Of a stretch of DNA of 64,000 nucleotides, positions 8,427-18,271 are shown one piece after another (the stretch's first letter is position 1; every line of letters starts with the position of its first letter). Source of the stretch: Parvularcula sp. (lineage in GTDB: Bacteria > Pseudomonadota > Alphaproteobacteria > Caulobacterales > Parvularculaceae). The position numbers and the translations under genes were made by a program. The notes under the pieces were generated by a model. It saw nothing but the letters and a program-made list of their open reading frames with translations. It was not told the origin of the DNA and searched no databases. The stretch spans positions 1 through 64,000 of the forward strand of contig PAIP01000075.1 in assembly GCA_002704915.1 (NCBI GenBank). Direction: 5' to 3'.

Positions 8427-9398
8427 ATGGTGCTCCAGCGAGAAACAGACATCAGAATTATAATCGAACGGTGTTCCATTTTGCGGAATGTTATCGAAGA
8501 CTCGTCGGCTCTGAATTTGACAAGCATTAATGTCATTTCAGAGAATTTCTTTCGCGATCTTTTGAACTTACTTCTGGGAACCGGACTCGAAAATTTAAAC
8601 GCCACCTTAGACAACGCGGCGGCGATTGATTTGGGAGACGATAGGACGAAGCTTTGTGTTCAGGTAACCGCCACCTCGGGAAAACCCAAAATAGCAAAAA
8701 CTGTAAACACATTCGCTGAACATGATCTTCAAAATAAGTATGACAGATTGGTCGTCTTCGTAGCCACAAAGAAAAAAAACTATCAGGCTGATTTCATTTC
8801 AGACAAACACAATAAGCACATTCTAGATTTGAAAAGAGATGTATGGGATTGGACTGACGTCTACAGGCTTGCAAAGGATCTAAAGCCAAGCAAGCTAACC
8901 GAACTCAGAAAGTTCATTGAAGAGAACATAGTAGTTGATGCCCCCAAAAATCCAATAAGGGAGGTCGCAACTTTCATAGACCTAATGCAAATCTTGAGTG
9001 ATGAAACTCATTCCGAGGCTGGAAAAGGCGTTCTCACTGAGCCTGACCCAGATAAAAAAATTGAAAAGAGGTTTAGCGCGCATTCAGGTTTCCTATTAGA
9101 TGAGTATGGAAAATACTATGCCGAATACGGCGCTGTGCTCGAAGAGACCTTAATCAAGGGCGAGTTGGGGGCGGCTCGAATGAGGAGGCTTGGGCTTCAT
9201 CTCGGAACGAAAAGTGATGAGTTACTCACGGATAATAAGAACGATCCCCAAAAGGCGTTGGATGCTCTGGTGCATTTTTATCTAAGCGCGCTACAGGAAT
9301 CGGGAAAAAATTCTGACCAAGGTGCAATTCGATTTTTTATGTTATATCAAATGATTAGATGCTATGTTTTTCCGAATGAGGGGAGCGGCATTGGCTAA
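8427..9398 (+). CDS. SMEK-domain protein, ABC-3C system component
   Basis: 'ENFFRDLLNLLLGTGLENLNATLDNAAAIDLGDDRTKLCVQVTATSGKPKIAKTVNTF' resembles the SMEK domain; start chosen inside ORF 8274-9398. Confidence 0.75.
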   Translation: MVLQRETDIRIIIERCSILRNVIEDSSALNLTSINVISENFFRDLLNLLLGTGLENLNATLDNAAAIDLGDDRTKLCVQVTATSGKPKIAKTVNTFAEHDLQNKYDRLVVFVATKKKNYQADFISDKHNKHILDLKRDVWDWTDVYRLAKDLKPSKLTELRKFIEENIVVDAPKNPIREVATFIDLMQILSDETHSEAGKGVLTEPDPDKKIEKRFSAHSGFLLDEYGKYYAEYGAVLEETLIKGELGAARMRRLGLHLGTKSDELLTDNKNDPQKALDALVHFYLSALQESGKNSDQGAIRFFMLYQMIRCYVFPNEGSGIG

Positions 9399-9639
9399 TA
9401 TATTCTCAGGTAACGAGCATCTTCAATCACTGCCTCCCGTGGTGGGCCGTGAGATCATGATGCTTTTGAACAAATCGGAAGAACGCCGAATGAGCCTCTT
9501 TGATTTGTTGGATAAACTGAAAACACGGCCATGGTTCTCGAGCAAAGCATTTTATTTCGCGCTGATATTCCTATTTGTGACAGGTTTGGTGACCTTTGAT
9601 GGCGCTTACGTATCGGTTGAGCAACATGCTTCAAATTAG
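9364..9639 (+). CDS. ABC-3C-type middle component protein
   Basis: 91-aa protein ('REIMMLLNKSEERRMSLFDLLDKLKTRPWFSSKAFYFALIFLFVTGLVTFDGAYV') overlapping both the SMEK and ABC genes. Confidence 0.7.
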   Translation: MFFRMRGAALANIFSGNEHLQSLPPVVGREIMMLLNKSEERRMSLFDLLDKLKTRPWFSSKAFYFALIFLFVTGLVTFDGAYVSVEQHASN

Positions 9640-11335
9640 GAAGCTGTACTCAACCCCGGAATTATTCGCTCCAGTGACGTTCCTGCCGGGCGTAAACTTG
9701 ATTTTGGGTGAAACGAGCGAAAGCAGCAAAAAGACCAACGGCGTAGGAAAATCCATCGCCATCGAGTTTTTAAATTTTGCACTCTTAAATAATTATGCCG
9801 ATTCCAGAGTAAAGAAAGTGCCGGAATCGGTTTTTCCTTTAAAAGCATATGCTTGCGTTGATCTCGTGATCAACGGGAATGAAGTTACTATTCAGCGCAG
9901 TCGAGAGTTTGAAAAACGCCCCACGATAATCATTGAGGGAAAAAGCCTTGCATTTTCGAAACTTGATGATGCACGCCAATACATCGAAAACCTCCTTTTT
10001 CGACATGAAGAAAATGAACGTCCTTCATTCCGTTCGATGCTGTCCATATTGATGCGTGACGAAAGGTCGGAGTTTAAATCGATAGTTAACGGCCTTAATA
10101 CCTCCGTACATGCGCCAGACGACTACACGCCGCATCTTTACCTGCTCGGCATCGATGTTCGAATCTACAAAAGAATTAAGAACATTCAGTCGGAACTCAA
10201 AAGGCTTCAAGATAAAATTCGTGAGTTTAAGAAAAGCGTTGTACTCCTAAGGAACAAGAAACTTGAGGACGCTCGGGCCGATTTGAATGAATTGGATGCG
10301 GAAGTGGCGGTGATTCAGAATGATCTAGAGAGCCTCGAAAATTTTAATTCGAACGAAGAACTGCAGCAGGATGTTCAGCGCCTAGATTCAAGGATCGCCG
10401 AGAAGCGACGCGAGGCTGCGATTCTGCTAGACAGTATCGCGCGTTTGAAGCCGGTTGAACGTGAAAGGCTGGATATCTCCCACGAAGAACTATCGGAATA
10501 CTACAACGACCTTAAGGCTGGCTTAGGAGATCTAGTTTCCAAAGATTTGGATGAGCTCTACGCGTTCAAACAAAAAGTGTACAATTTCCAAAATGATGTT
10601 CTTAAGAGGCGTCGTGCCGCGCTCGAGAGCGACCTTGAGGATATCAGAGAAGAACTCAAGTCGCTTGACAAGGAGTATGAGCAAAAATTACGTACGCTTG
10701 ATCAAAAAGGGGCTCTAAGAACGCTAAAGCAAACTATCGCCAGTTTTCAAGAGAAGTCCGATGAGTTGGCCGACCTGCGAAGCTTTATCGTTGGTCACGA
10801 CAAGGCTCTGTCAGACAAGCGCGAAAAAACCGTGGAGAAAGACACCCAAGTTCTTCACCTGCAATCCGATATTGACCAACTGGAAGGGAATCGAGCGAGC
10901 TTCGAAGAAACTATATTGTCGATCCACAATTTCGTTATGGGCAATCGTCAGGCGTCTTTTACGATCAAGACAGTTGATGCGGCTCAAGTGGTAGAAATAT
11001 TGCTTAGAATCGACAGTGATGGAAGCCACAGTGTTGATCGCGAAAAAACGTTCATTTATGACTTTGCGTTGCTCATTAATGACGTGACCAAACAGCGTCA
11101 TCTAGGATTTTTGGTGCATGACAACATATTTGATGTCGATACCGATACACTTAAACGGAGTCTGAAATTTATTTTAAATCAGTCTACACAACTGGGTGCT
11201 CAATATATACTAACCCTGAATTCAGACCGTGTTTCATCGGATGCACCAGACCTGTTGGAGGCGCTCGATAAATGCGTCAGAGCGCGATATACAAAGTCGA
11301 GCAGATTCCTTGGCTGCAAATACCAAGAAGTATAA
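9596..11335 (+). CDS. DUF2326-type ABC/SMC-like ATPase, ABC-3C system
   Basis: Walker-A-like 'GETSESSKKTNGVGKSIAIEFLNFAL', long coiled coil, C-terminal 'FLVHDNIFDVDTDTLKRSLKFI..QYILTLNSD'. Confidence 0.8.
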   Translation: MMALTYRLSNMLQIRKLYSTPELFAPVTFLPGVNLILGETSESSKKTNGVGKSIAIEFLNFALLNNYADSRVKKVPESVFPLKAYACVDLVINGNEVTIQRSREFEKRPTIIIEGKSLAFSKLDDARQYIENLLFRHEENERPSFRSMLSILMRDERSEFKSIVNGLNTSVHAPDDYTPHLYLLGIDVRIYKRIKNIQSELKRLQDKIREFKKSVVLLRNKKLEDARADLNELDAEVAVIQNDLESLENFNSNEELQQDVQRLDSRIAEKRREAAILLDSIARLKPVERERLDISHEELSEYYNDLKAGLGDLVSKDLDELYAFKQKVYNFQNDVLKRRRAALESDLEDIREELKSLDKEYEQKLRTLDQKGALRTLKQTIASFQEKSDELADLRSFIVGHDKALSDKREKTVEKDTQVLHLQSDIDQLEGNRASFEETILSIHNFVMGNRQASFTIKTVDAAQVVEILLRIDSDGSHSVDREKTFIYDFALLINDVTKQRHLGFLVHDNIFDVDTDTLKRSLKFILNQSTQLGAQYILTLNSDRVSSDAPDLLEALDKCVRARYTKSSRFLGCKYQEV

Positions 11336-11573
11336 ATCACCTTCAAAGCACAAACTATTTGTTGATTCGTTGAAGGAATTTGTCCCGCCTTCTGCGGGAA
11401 TTATTGATGGTTCGTGGCGGGGGATCAGCCCTTAGTTTGAAGGTTAGAGGGGCAGCGCACTTAGACTGCTCACCCTTGTAGGCGGAAATCTCTCGTAGTC
11501 GTGTTTTGATTCGCCCTTACGTCCCGTCTCAGGATCAAACTGCCGAAACCAAAGCCGCTTTCAGCTCTTCCCG

Positions 11574-12485
11574 TCACTCCGTACAAGTTAATTTCACTAG
11601 GCTCGCCAGCAGTTGTGTCCGCTCCCCGAGCCAGGCAAGTTCGTCGTCGGCAATGACGTAGTGCTTCGAATAGCGGGCTTTCACGTAGGCATCTTTCAAA
11701 CGCTCAAAGCTACGGCGCTGGAAGCGGTCTTCTTCCGGCCACACCTCGCGAAAGCGCGCGTTCTTTTCTTCAACGAGGGAACGAAGTTTCTTCAGATTGT
11801 GCGTAGATGGACTGTAGAGCGTCGAAGTTAAAAGATAGCACCCATAGAGCCGTTCAACGGCTTGATGAAGGGTAAAGGCGGCATCTCTTACCCAGCGCTT
11901 GCCTCCTTTATTCGTTTCGACCTCAAAGATTTCCAACCGTCGCATTGCGCTATCGAACCATTCGTCGAAATAATCGTTTGCGATTTCATATGCTTCTTTT
12001 GCGTCTAGCGGTTTCGGATCAACAAAACGATACCCGTCCAGTTCGTAAAGGGCGATGCCGTCGCGGACGATGTCGACGAAGAAATACTGCCCTTGCGCCA
12101 GCTTGTCGTTCACCTCCCCGAGTGAGTGGACAATGAGGCCGACAGGTGTCTTGATAGTTCTGTCCCGGATGATGCGGTCTTCGGCCCGGTACCAGTAAGT
12201 CGCCATCTCCGTGAGTTGCTTGTAGTTCACGACCACAAGGAGATCGAAATCCGACTGATAGCCCTTGGTAGTCTGGCCGGCTTCGTCGACCCAGTCGCCT
12301 CTCGCATATGAACCGAAGAGCACGATTTTGAGAATCCGGCCCTTCTTGTCGTATTCCTTCTGGCTGTTTTGCCCCCGCGCTAGATCGAATTCCTCGAACA
12401 GGATCTCCTGAATTCGCGCGAGCTCACGCTGCTTCTTCTCGGGAAGATGTTCAAGGCTCGTTTTCATGTGCTGCAGTGGGGCCAT
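11574..12485 (-). CDS. Nucleotidyltransferase-HEPN fusion protein
   Basis: MNT motif 'FGSYARGDWVDEAG..YQSDFDLLVVV' and C-terminal HEPN-like 'AFTLHQAVERLYGCYLLTSTLYSPSTHNLKKLRSL'. Confidence 0.85.
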   Translation of the reverse strand: MAPLQHMKTSLEHLPEKKQRELARIQEILFEEFDLARGQNSQKEYDKKGRILKIVLFGSYARGDWVDEAGQTTKGYQSDFDLLVVVNYKQLTEMATYWYRAEDRIIRDRTIKTPVGLIVHSLGEVNDKLAQGQYFFVDIVRDGIALYELDGYRFVDPKPLDAKEAYEIANDYFDEWFDSAMRRLEIFEVETNKGGKRWVRDAAFTLHQAVERLYGCYLLTSTLYSPSTHNLKKLRSLVEEKNARFREVWPEEDRFQRRSFERLKDAYVKARYSKHYVIADDELAWLGERTQLLASLVKLTCTE

Positions 12486-12683
12486 GGGTGGATCGTAAAG
12501 TGTCGTGAGAATGTTGCCAAGCGATATGCGAGTACTGACCGGGTAAATAGCATTTCGCCTCGCCCTTCAACAATGGGGTTGCCAGCGGACTTTTTGAGTG
12601 ATGACGACGAGTGATTTTAAACACGACATTTTGGCTTCAAGTTCTTGCAGGTTCGTGGCCCACTTTGGACTGATTGCAAGAGT

Positions 12684-12738
12684 ACTACCTTAGTAGTCAC
12701 ACCCCGGCGCCTAAAGGCGCATACCGGCCTTTGGCCGG
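12684..12738. other. Three consecutive small hairpins, possible oriT or regulatory site
   Basis: ACTAC-CTTA-GTAGT (12684-12697), GCGCC-TAAA-GGCGC (12707-12720), CCGGCC-TTT-GGCCGG (12724-12738). Confidence 0.4.
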
Positions 12739-12893
12739 GGGGGAATCAAGCCCAACAATCTCAGGGCGTTGGATTTCCTCCGCTCCGTGTACAAACCCGC
12801 GAATTCGCTGTGTACGTTGTGCAGGGCGGCCGATGAAAATGCGCGCATCAACAATGCGTTGCCAGCCGGTTACGCTGTACACGCATCAAAATG

Positions 12894-14027
12894 CTACTCC
12901 CGTTCGAGGTTCTTTTCCTTCTGACGCAGGTTAAATCGTAGTCCCGACATACGAGAAGGGCCATCCAGGGTAGCCGCCAGACGCTGCAAGAGACGGGTGA
13001 TTTTCGGCGACGTGATGGTCTTTTCGGACCGCGTTTCTGCGTGCTTTTCCGGCTGATTCTGGCCCGGATTTGAGGGTGAATCCGAGCGCATTTTCAGCGA
13101 ATTTTCACGCCCGCGCGCCTTCATAACCTCCGGTTTTGGTGTCAAGTTTTGCTGTTTTGCGAGATCGAATCCGAGCGTTTTCGCTTCCTCCCGCCACATG
13201 TTCAGCAGCGCTTCGCGGTTCATTTCCTGCTTGGGTTTTCGGGTGCGAAGCGCCGCCATCTCCATGCCTTTCGCGGTCGAATAGCCGTAGGTTTCGGCCG
13301 CATTTTCGATAGCTTCGCGGCGCTTGGAGAACGCGCGCTCGACATCTCTCGGGATAGCTGTCACGCAGAAACTGTCCGCCTCTCTTGTGATATTTATTCC
13401 TGATCTTTCGAGCCCGTTTGCGAATTCCGCCCGGTAAATCCAGCCCGCTTCCTTCTGCGCCAGGTATAGCTCGCGGCCGACGATTGCGCCCCAGCTCCCG
13501 TCATGGCGGGGCGCCAGATTGAAGATGAATGCATGAGTATGGAGCTGGGGGTCGAGGTCGCGGCTCGTATGATGATCGAAGGCCGCGACCAGTAGCCCGG
13601 CGGTTCTTTCTTTTATGCTTCCACGCCGTCCGCGCCGGGCCCAGGCATGATTGTTTTCGAGGTGGTGGAGCGCTTTGTTCACTGCCTTTTGGTGCGCGGC
13701 TTCGATGGTTTGGCGCTGGTTTTCGTTCGAAAGAGCCCACAACACCGAGGCAGATTTCGGGGCGCTGAAGGTCATGTCCCAGCCCGCCGTATGGGCGATT
13801 CCGTTCGCGAGAATAAGCCGTTCTCCCGTCTTCGGATCGAGGCCTTCAAGCGCCGCTTCGAAGTCGGATTTCGAGACGGAGCCCTCAAGGGAAAGGCGCT
13901 CGGCGGCGCGCCCCTCCCAGCGACCGGGGGCCTCGCCCTCGCGGGCGTAATAGTCGTCCTTGCCCATATGCTGATAGTAGGCCGCCGCCGCCGCGACGCT
14001 TTTCCGGACCGAGATCGAGGCGACCAT
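12894..14027 (-). CDS. MobF/TrwC-type relaxase, short form without helicase region
   Basis: 'GEAPGRWEGRAAERLSLEGSV', 'GWDMTFSAPKSASVLWAL', 'DPQLHTHAFIFN' relaxase motifs; only 377 aa. Confidence 0.85.
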   Translation of the reverse strand: MVASISVRKSVAAAAAYYQHMGKDDYYAREGEAPGRWEGRAAERLSLEGSVSKSDFEAALEGLDPKTGERLILANGIAHTAGWDMTFSAPKSASVLWALSNENQRQTIEAAHQKAVNKALHHLENNHAWARRGRRGSIKERTAGLLVAAFDHHTSRDLDPQLHTHAFIFNLAPRHDGSWGAIVGRELYLAQKEAGWIYRAEFANGLERSGINITREADSFCVTAIPRDVERAFSKRREAIENAAETYGYSTAKGMEMAALRTRKPKQEMNREALLNMWREEAKTLGFDLAKQQNLTPKPEVMKARGRENSLKMRSDSPSNPGQNQPEKHAETRSEKTITSPKITRLLQRLAATLDGPSRMSGLRFNLRQKEKNLERE

Positions 14028-15817
14028 CAGTCGTCCTTGTCGCCCCGGATGAAAGCGGCGTCGGCTTTCGAGATCGCGCTTTCGGGCTCGGAATTTGTGG
14101 TGCGCTTGCCGTATTTAGCGCGTTCCGTCGCCCGATAAGTCCACTGCGCCGGCTGGGAAGCGGGCCGCAATTGCTGCTGGCGAACATAGGGAAGATCGAG
14201 TTCATAGGCGTCCTTTCCGGGGCCGAGCAGCGCGATCCGGATGCTTTTTTTGCGGGGCCCGAGGCGGTTTGAAAGGTCTGCGGCGGTGACGACGCGGCGG
14301 GTTTCGCGATGAATGCTTTCCGTGACCGTCGTGTGGGCGCCGCTGGTTCCGGTGCTGCGCACATTATATTCAACGTCCTGATCGCCGATCATCAGGCTCG
14401 CTTCCTCCGAGCCGCGTCCGAAATTGAGCCGCGTAATGACCTGCGTTCCGATCATCCCGATCCAGGAATCGGCGCGCTCGCGGCCGTAAACGGCGCGGAT
14501 CTGGGCGATGTCCTGCGCCCCCAGAACCACGATCACGCCCTTCGAGCGGCCCATATCAAGGAAGGTCGAGAAGTCGCTCATGCGCGGCAATTGCGGGAAT
14601 TCGTCGAGGAAGAGCCAGACCCGCCGCGTACGGGATTCCGGGAGCGACGGGCTGCCGACGGCGGATGAAAGAAGCCCCAGTAGACCGCTGATCCATGCGT
14701 TCGACAGCTCCGGATATTTGGCGTCGCGCTGCAGGATCACCGGCTTCGCATGGTCCATATGCAGCCACTCATTGATCGAAAATCGCGGCGGATTCTCGTG
14801 GCCGCCCCAGCTTTCAGCGAGCGCGCTCACCACATTCAGATGCGCCTGAAACGTCGTCAGCACGCTTTGCGCGGTCTTGCTGGCGGGGTCTTTCAGCACG
14901 CGCATGGCTTCGGGATGATAGGATTGTGCGGTCTTGAAGAGCGCCGCCGCATCCTGAAGAACGATGTTTCTGAGATCGGCCCAGCTCCATTGTTCGGGCA
15001 TTTCGGCCTGCAATTGCGCGATGCAGGCGACGAAGATTTCCCGCGCGGCGTCCGACCAGATCGGATCATTGCTCGCCGGGATAAACCGCGCCGCCAGCTC
15101 CCGCGCATCCTGTTTGGTACGGCAGTCGGCGGCGACGTCCCAGACGAAAGAGCGCTCGTCCTGGGGCGCGACCAGCGCCGGTTCCGTCGGCATGGTCGCG
15201 GTCATGTCTCCCTTCGTGTCGAGCACCAGCACCTTGTCGCCGCGCTGGATGGCGGCGTGCATCAGATGCAGCATGGTCTGGGTTTTGCCCGCGCCGACGC
15301 TGCCCCAGATCAGCCAGTGACGGGTCTCGCGCTCGGCGCTGATGTAAATGCCCGGCGGAAATTCGAGGCCCTTTCCGAAGCGCCGGCATTCGGCGGCGCA
15401 GGCGCTTCGAAGTTGCGCCCGCGCCTCGCCACCCGTGAGATAGCGCCGCCCACGGACGACCTTTGCCTTTGGCCGCTCCATGCGGGCGGCAAGCGCGAAA
15501 GCAAACAGGGCAAGGACGCCGGTTCCGGACAGCGAAATCAGCGCCCAATAACGAACGTTGAAGCCAGCAAGTGAGCCCGTGTCGAAGAAACTGGCGCGGC
15601 AAACGCGCCAGACATGAGCCGCGTAATCATCCAAAAAGAACGCGCGCGCCCGGTATTGCGCGCATTGAGATACAAAATTCGGGTCGTATCTGGCGAGGCC
15701 GCCTTCCGGCGCCTGGCCAACGGGCGTCCATCGCTTGAAGCCGGTTTCGAAGACGGACATAGCCGCGGCGAAGCTGGCGAGCGAGGCGAGAAACAGGAGT
15801 TTCTTTGTGTTACTCAT
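14027..15817 (-). CDS. Type IV coupling protein (VirD4/TraD-like)
   Basis: Walker A 'GSVGAGKTQTMLHLMHAAIQRGDKVLVLDTKGD' and Walker B 'VWLFLDEFPQLPRM'; overlaps the relaxase start by 1 bp. Confidence 0.9.
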   Translation of the reverse strand: MSNTKKLLFLASLASFAAAMSVFETGFKRWTPVGQAPEGGLARYDPNFVSQCAQYRARAFFLDDYAAHVWRVCRASFFDTGSLAGFNVRYWALISLSGTGVLALFAFALAARMERPKAKVVRGRRYLTGGEARAQLRSACAAECRRFGKGLEFPPGIYISAERETRHWLIWGSVGAGKTQTMLHLMHAAIQRGDKVLVLDTKGDMTATMPTEPALVAPQDERSFVWDVAADCRTKQDARELAARFIPASNDPIWSDAAREIFVACIAQLQAEMPEQWSWADLRNIVLQDAAALFKTAQSYHPEAMRVLKDPASKTAQSVLTTFQAHLNVVSALAESWGGHENPPRFSINEWLHMDHAKPVILQRDAKYPELSNAWISGLLGLLSSAVGSPSLPESRTRRVWLFLDEFPQLPRMSDFSTFLDMGRSKGVIVVLGAQDIAQIRAVYGRERADSWIGMIGTQVITRLNFGRGSEEASLMIGDQDVEYNVRSTGTSGAHTTVTESIHRETRRVVTAADLSNRLGPRKKSIRIALLGPGKDAYELDLPYVRQQQLRPASQPAQWTYRATERAKYGKRTTNSEPESAISKADAAFIRGDKDD

Positions 15818-16190
15818 GATGGGAATTTTCCTTTGAATGCTCGCCGGTCAGCACCTGCAGCAGGGCCTCGAACATGGCGAGAAGCCTCTCCACAGAGACC
15901 GATAGTTCTTCGGTTTTCCGGGAAACCGCCTGCACCTGCTGATCGATGGCGGCGAGACGCCGCTCGATGGTCAGCATGCGTTCGGCCTGTTCGCGAGAAT
16001 GCCCGTTAATGAGACCCGCAAGGATCAGTTCGCGCGCAATGGCGGTTGGACGGCCTTTGACAGTGTTTGCGTGTTCATGAAGTCGCTCGACAGCGCGAGC
16101 GGGCAGGCGGATGGTCAGCGGCCGGGTTTTCGCGCCGGTCACTGCGTCCCCGCATCGCCTGTATGGCGGCGCTCCCTCGCCGCCATCCAT
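15810..16190 (-). CDS. Mobilization accessory / ribbon-helix-helix-like protein
   Basis: 126 aa; 'TRPLTIRLPARAVERLHEHANTVKGRPTAIARELILAGL'; adjacent to the coupling protein gene. Confidence 0.65.
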   Translation of the reverse strand: MDGGEGAPPYRRCGDAVTGAKTRPLTIRLPARAVERLHEHANTVKGRPTAIARELILAGLINGHSREQAERMLTIERRLAAIDQQVQAVSRKTEELSVSVERLLAMFEALLQVLTGEHSKENSHHE

Positions 16191-16411
16191 TCATAGAGCG
16201 CTCGCCGGCGATAGCGCACGACGCGGCCGAGCTTGAGAAACTTGGGCCCGCCGCCGCGCGAGCGCCAGGTCGCAAGCGTCGCCGGTGGTACGCCTGTCAC
16301 TTTCGCCGCGTCGGCGGCGGTCACCGCCTCATCGAACCAGCCGGGATTGGCGCGCGCAATCTCTTCAAGCGGTGGCGGGGAAATAGATCGGGTTTTGGGA
16401 CCTTCGGCCAT
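16139..16411 (-). CDS. AlpA/excisionase-like helix-turn-helix protein
   Basis: 'VTAADAAKVTGVPPATLATWRSRGGGPKFLKLGRVVRYRRRALYEWM'. Confidence 0.8.
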   Translation of the reverse strand: MAEGPKTRSISPPPLEEIARANPGWFDEAVTAADAAKVTGVPPATLATWRSRGGGPKFLKLGRVVRYRRRALYEWMAARERRHTGDAGTQ

Positions 16412-16836
16412 GGTCGGGCCTCCTCGTTAATGAAACGAGGACGAGCCCAGCACAGGCGAAATCGGCGAAATAGTGAGGAAATTTCGTCAAATTCAGTAGG
16501 AATGGCACAAAGCGGTGCGAAGGCGACCCGGCAGTGGTCGCTTTCTTTGAGTGTCTGCTTCGCGCGCATCTGTGGACGGCGTGCCTTTGGCAAGAGGTTT
16601 TTGGTGATCATTGCAGTTTGGTCGTTAGCGGGCATCTGTTCGACCTGTTCGTGCGGCGTAATTAGATTCCGGTGGCCATTTTGCTTTCCACAAGATGAGG
16701 CCCGTACAAAAAAGCTCGCACTAAATGGTGTTCGCGCGCAGATGGGTTCTCCCCACTCGTCAGAAACTACGGTTCTGTATGATCTCCTTTTTGCTCTCAC
16801 CAATCTCGTACTGCGCCAATCGTGGGGCGGTTTCTT

Positions 16837-17871
16837 TTACGCCGGCATTAACTTTCTCGGATTGAAGCGTTCTTTGGTCATCATCAAGGCACAGATCATG
16901 CGGGCGATTGTATTGACCATTGCGACGGCGGCGACTTTCGTTGGTTTGCGTTCCAACAATCTGACCAACCAGGGGTGACTGGTAAATCCGAGCTGCCTGG
17001 CGCGGATAATCATCGACATAGCGCCGGCGACAAGCAGCCGCCTAAGCGCTGGATTGCCGGTCTTGGTGATACGCCCAAGCCGGTCTCGGCCGCCGCTCGA
17101 ATGTTGCTTCGGCACAAGGCCGACCCAGGCGGAGAATGCTCTGCCAGATTTAAAGCTCGCAGGGTCGGCGACTTCTGCGATCACGCGCGTCGCAGTGATC
17201 GGACCGACACCAGGGATGGTCTCCAGGCGTTTGCTGAGCGCATTGGTTTTGTGAACCTCCGCTATGCGCCGGTCTGTTTCGAGGATCTCGCGTTTTACCC
17301 GTTTGAGCTCATCGACAAGCGGAATCAGGCATTGTCGCGCCAGGTCAGGAATGCGACGGTCCCGATTATCTCTCAACATAACGATGACCGCATCAACGCC
17401 CAGACGCCCCTTGGCTCCGACAATGCCAAACTCAGCGAGATGTCCTCGAATGCTGTTGATGATTCGGGTCGACATTCGCACCCATTGCTCACGAACTCCG
17501 TGCAAAACAAGCAAAGCTTGCTGATTAGTAGATTTGATCGAGACGAACCGCATGGTCGGCCGGGTGACGGCTTCGCAGATCGCTTCGGCGTCAGCCATGT
17601 CGTTCTTCTGTGTCTTCACGTAAGGTTTTACATATTGAGGCGGCATCAGCTTCACCTCATGGCCCAGCGCGCTGATCTCTCGCGCCCAGTGATGGGCGGT
17701 GGCGCAGGCTTCCATGCCGACCAGACACGGCTCCAATTTGGTGAAATATGCCAGGACCCGTGACCGTGACAGCTTGCGGCGACAGACAATCTCGCCTTCT
17801 GCGTTTATGCCGTGAACCTGGAAAACAGACTTCGCTAAATCTAGCCCAATTACTGTGATAGGGTTCTTCAT
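16837..17871 (-). CDS. IS110/IS1111-family transposase
   Basis: 'GLDLAKSVFQVHG', 'KNDMADAEAICEAV', 'IPGVGPITATRVIAEV', 'GRAFSAWVGLVPKQHSSGGRDRLGRITKTGN'. Confidence 0.95.
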   Translation of the reverse strand: MKNPITVIGLDLAKSVFQVHGINAEGEIVCRRKLSRSRVLAYFTKLEPCLVGMEACATAHHWAREISALGHEVKLMPPQYVKPYVKTQKNDMADAEAICEAVTRPTMRFVSIKSTNQQALLVLHGVREQWVRMSTRIINSIRGHLAEFGIVGAKGRLGVDAVIVMLRDNRDRRIPDLARQCLIPLVDELKRVKREILETDRRIAEVHKTNALSKRLETIPGVGPITATRVIAEVADPASFKSGRAFSAWVGLVPKQHSSGGRDRLGRITKTGNPALRRLLVAGAMSMIIRARQLGFTSHPWLVRLLERKPTKVAAVAMVNTIARMICALMMTKERFNPRKLMPA

Positions 17872-17913
17872 GTGCGTGCTCCCAATGTTGCGGTGTCGCT
17901 ACCCGTTACACTA

Positions 17914-17931
17914 CCAGCTCGCGAGAGCTGG
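17914..17931. repeat. 7-bp stem / GCGA-loop hairpin just upstream of the IS110 transposase
   Basis: CCAGCTC-GCGA-GAGCTGG. Confidence 0.6.
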
Positions 17932-18271
17932 GGGGGGCACGCCGTCCACCACATCAAGAGCGGACGAAAGAAAATGCTTCGCGAAAGCTGCCTAAATGGA
18001 TCTAGCAGCCCTGTCCGGATTGCCCGTTCTTCAGCCATTCAGTGCTTGCTGTCATTTGTCTGGGATTTGTACGTAATTTTGACATTCCGCCTGGCGGTTC
18101 CCTTGAGGAAGCCAGCTGTTTTCGTCCCGGGAGGCCTCGCCATTACCAACGGACGCGCGAATTACAGCCAGCTTTCGGTCAGCTTGATTGCACCGGTCTC
18201 GCCCTCGATGGTCTTACCGATCAGCGCTTTGACAACGGACGGGGCGCTGGGCCCCCTCTAAGTTCATTTAG

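Noticed and set aside
14750-15574. 274-aa plus-strand ORF
   Set aside because: Antisense to the coupling-protein gene, which has clear Walker motifs.
16321-16803. 160-aa minus-strand ORF upstream of the AlpA-like gene
   Set aside because: Overlaps the AlpA-like gene in another frame; no recognisable motif.
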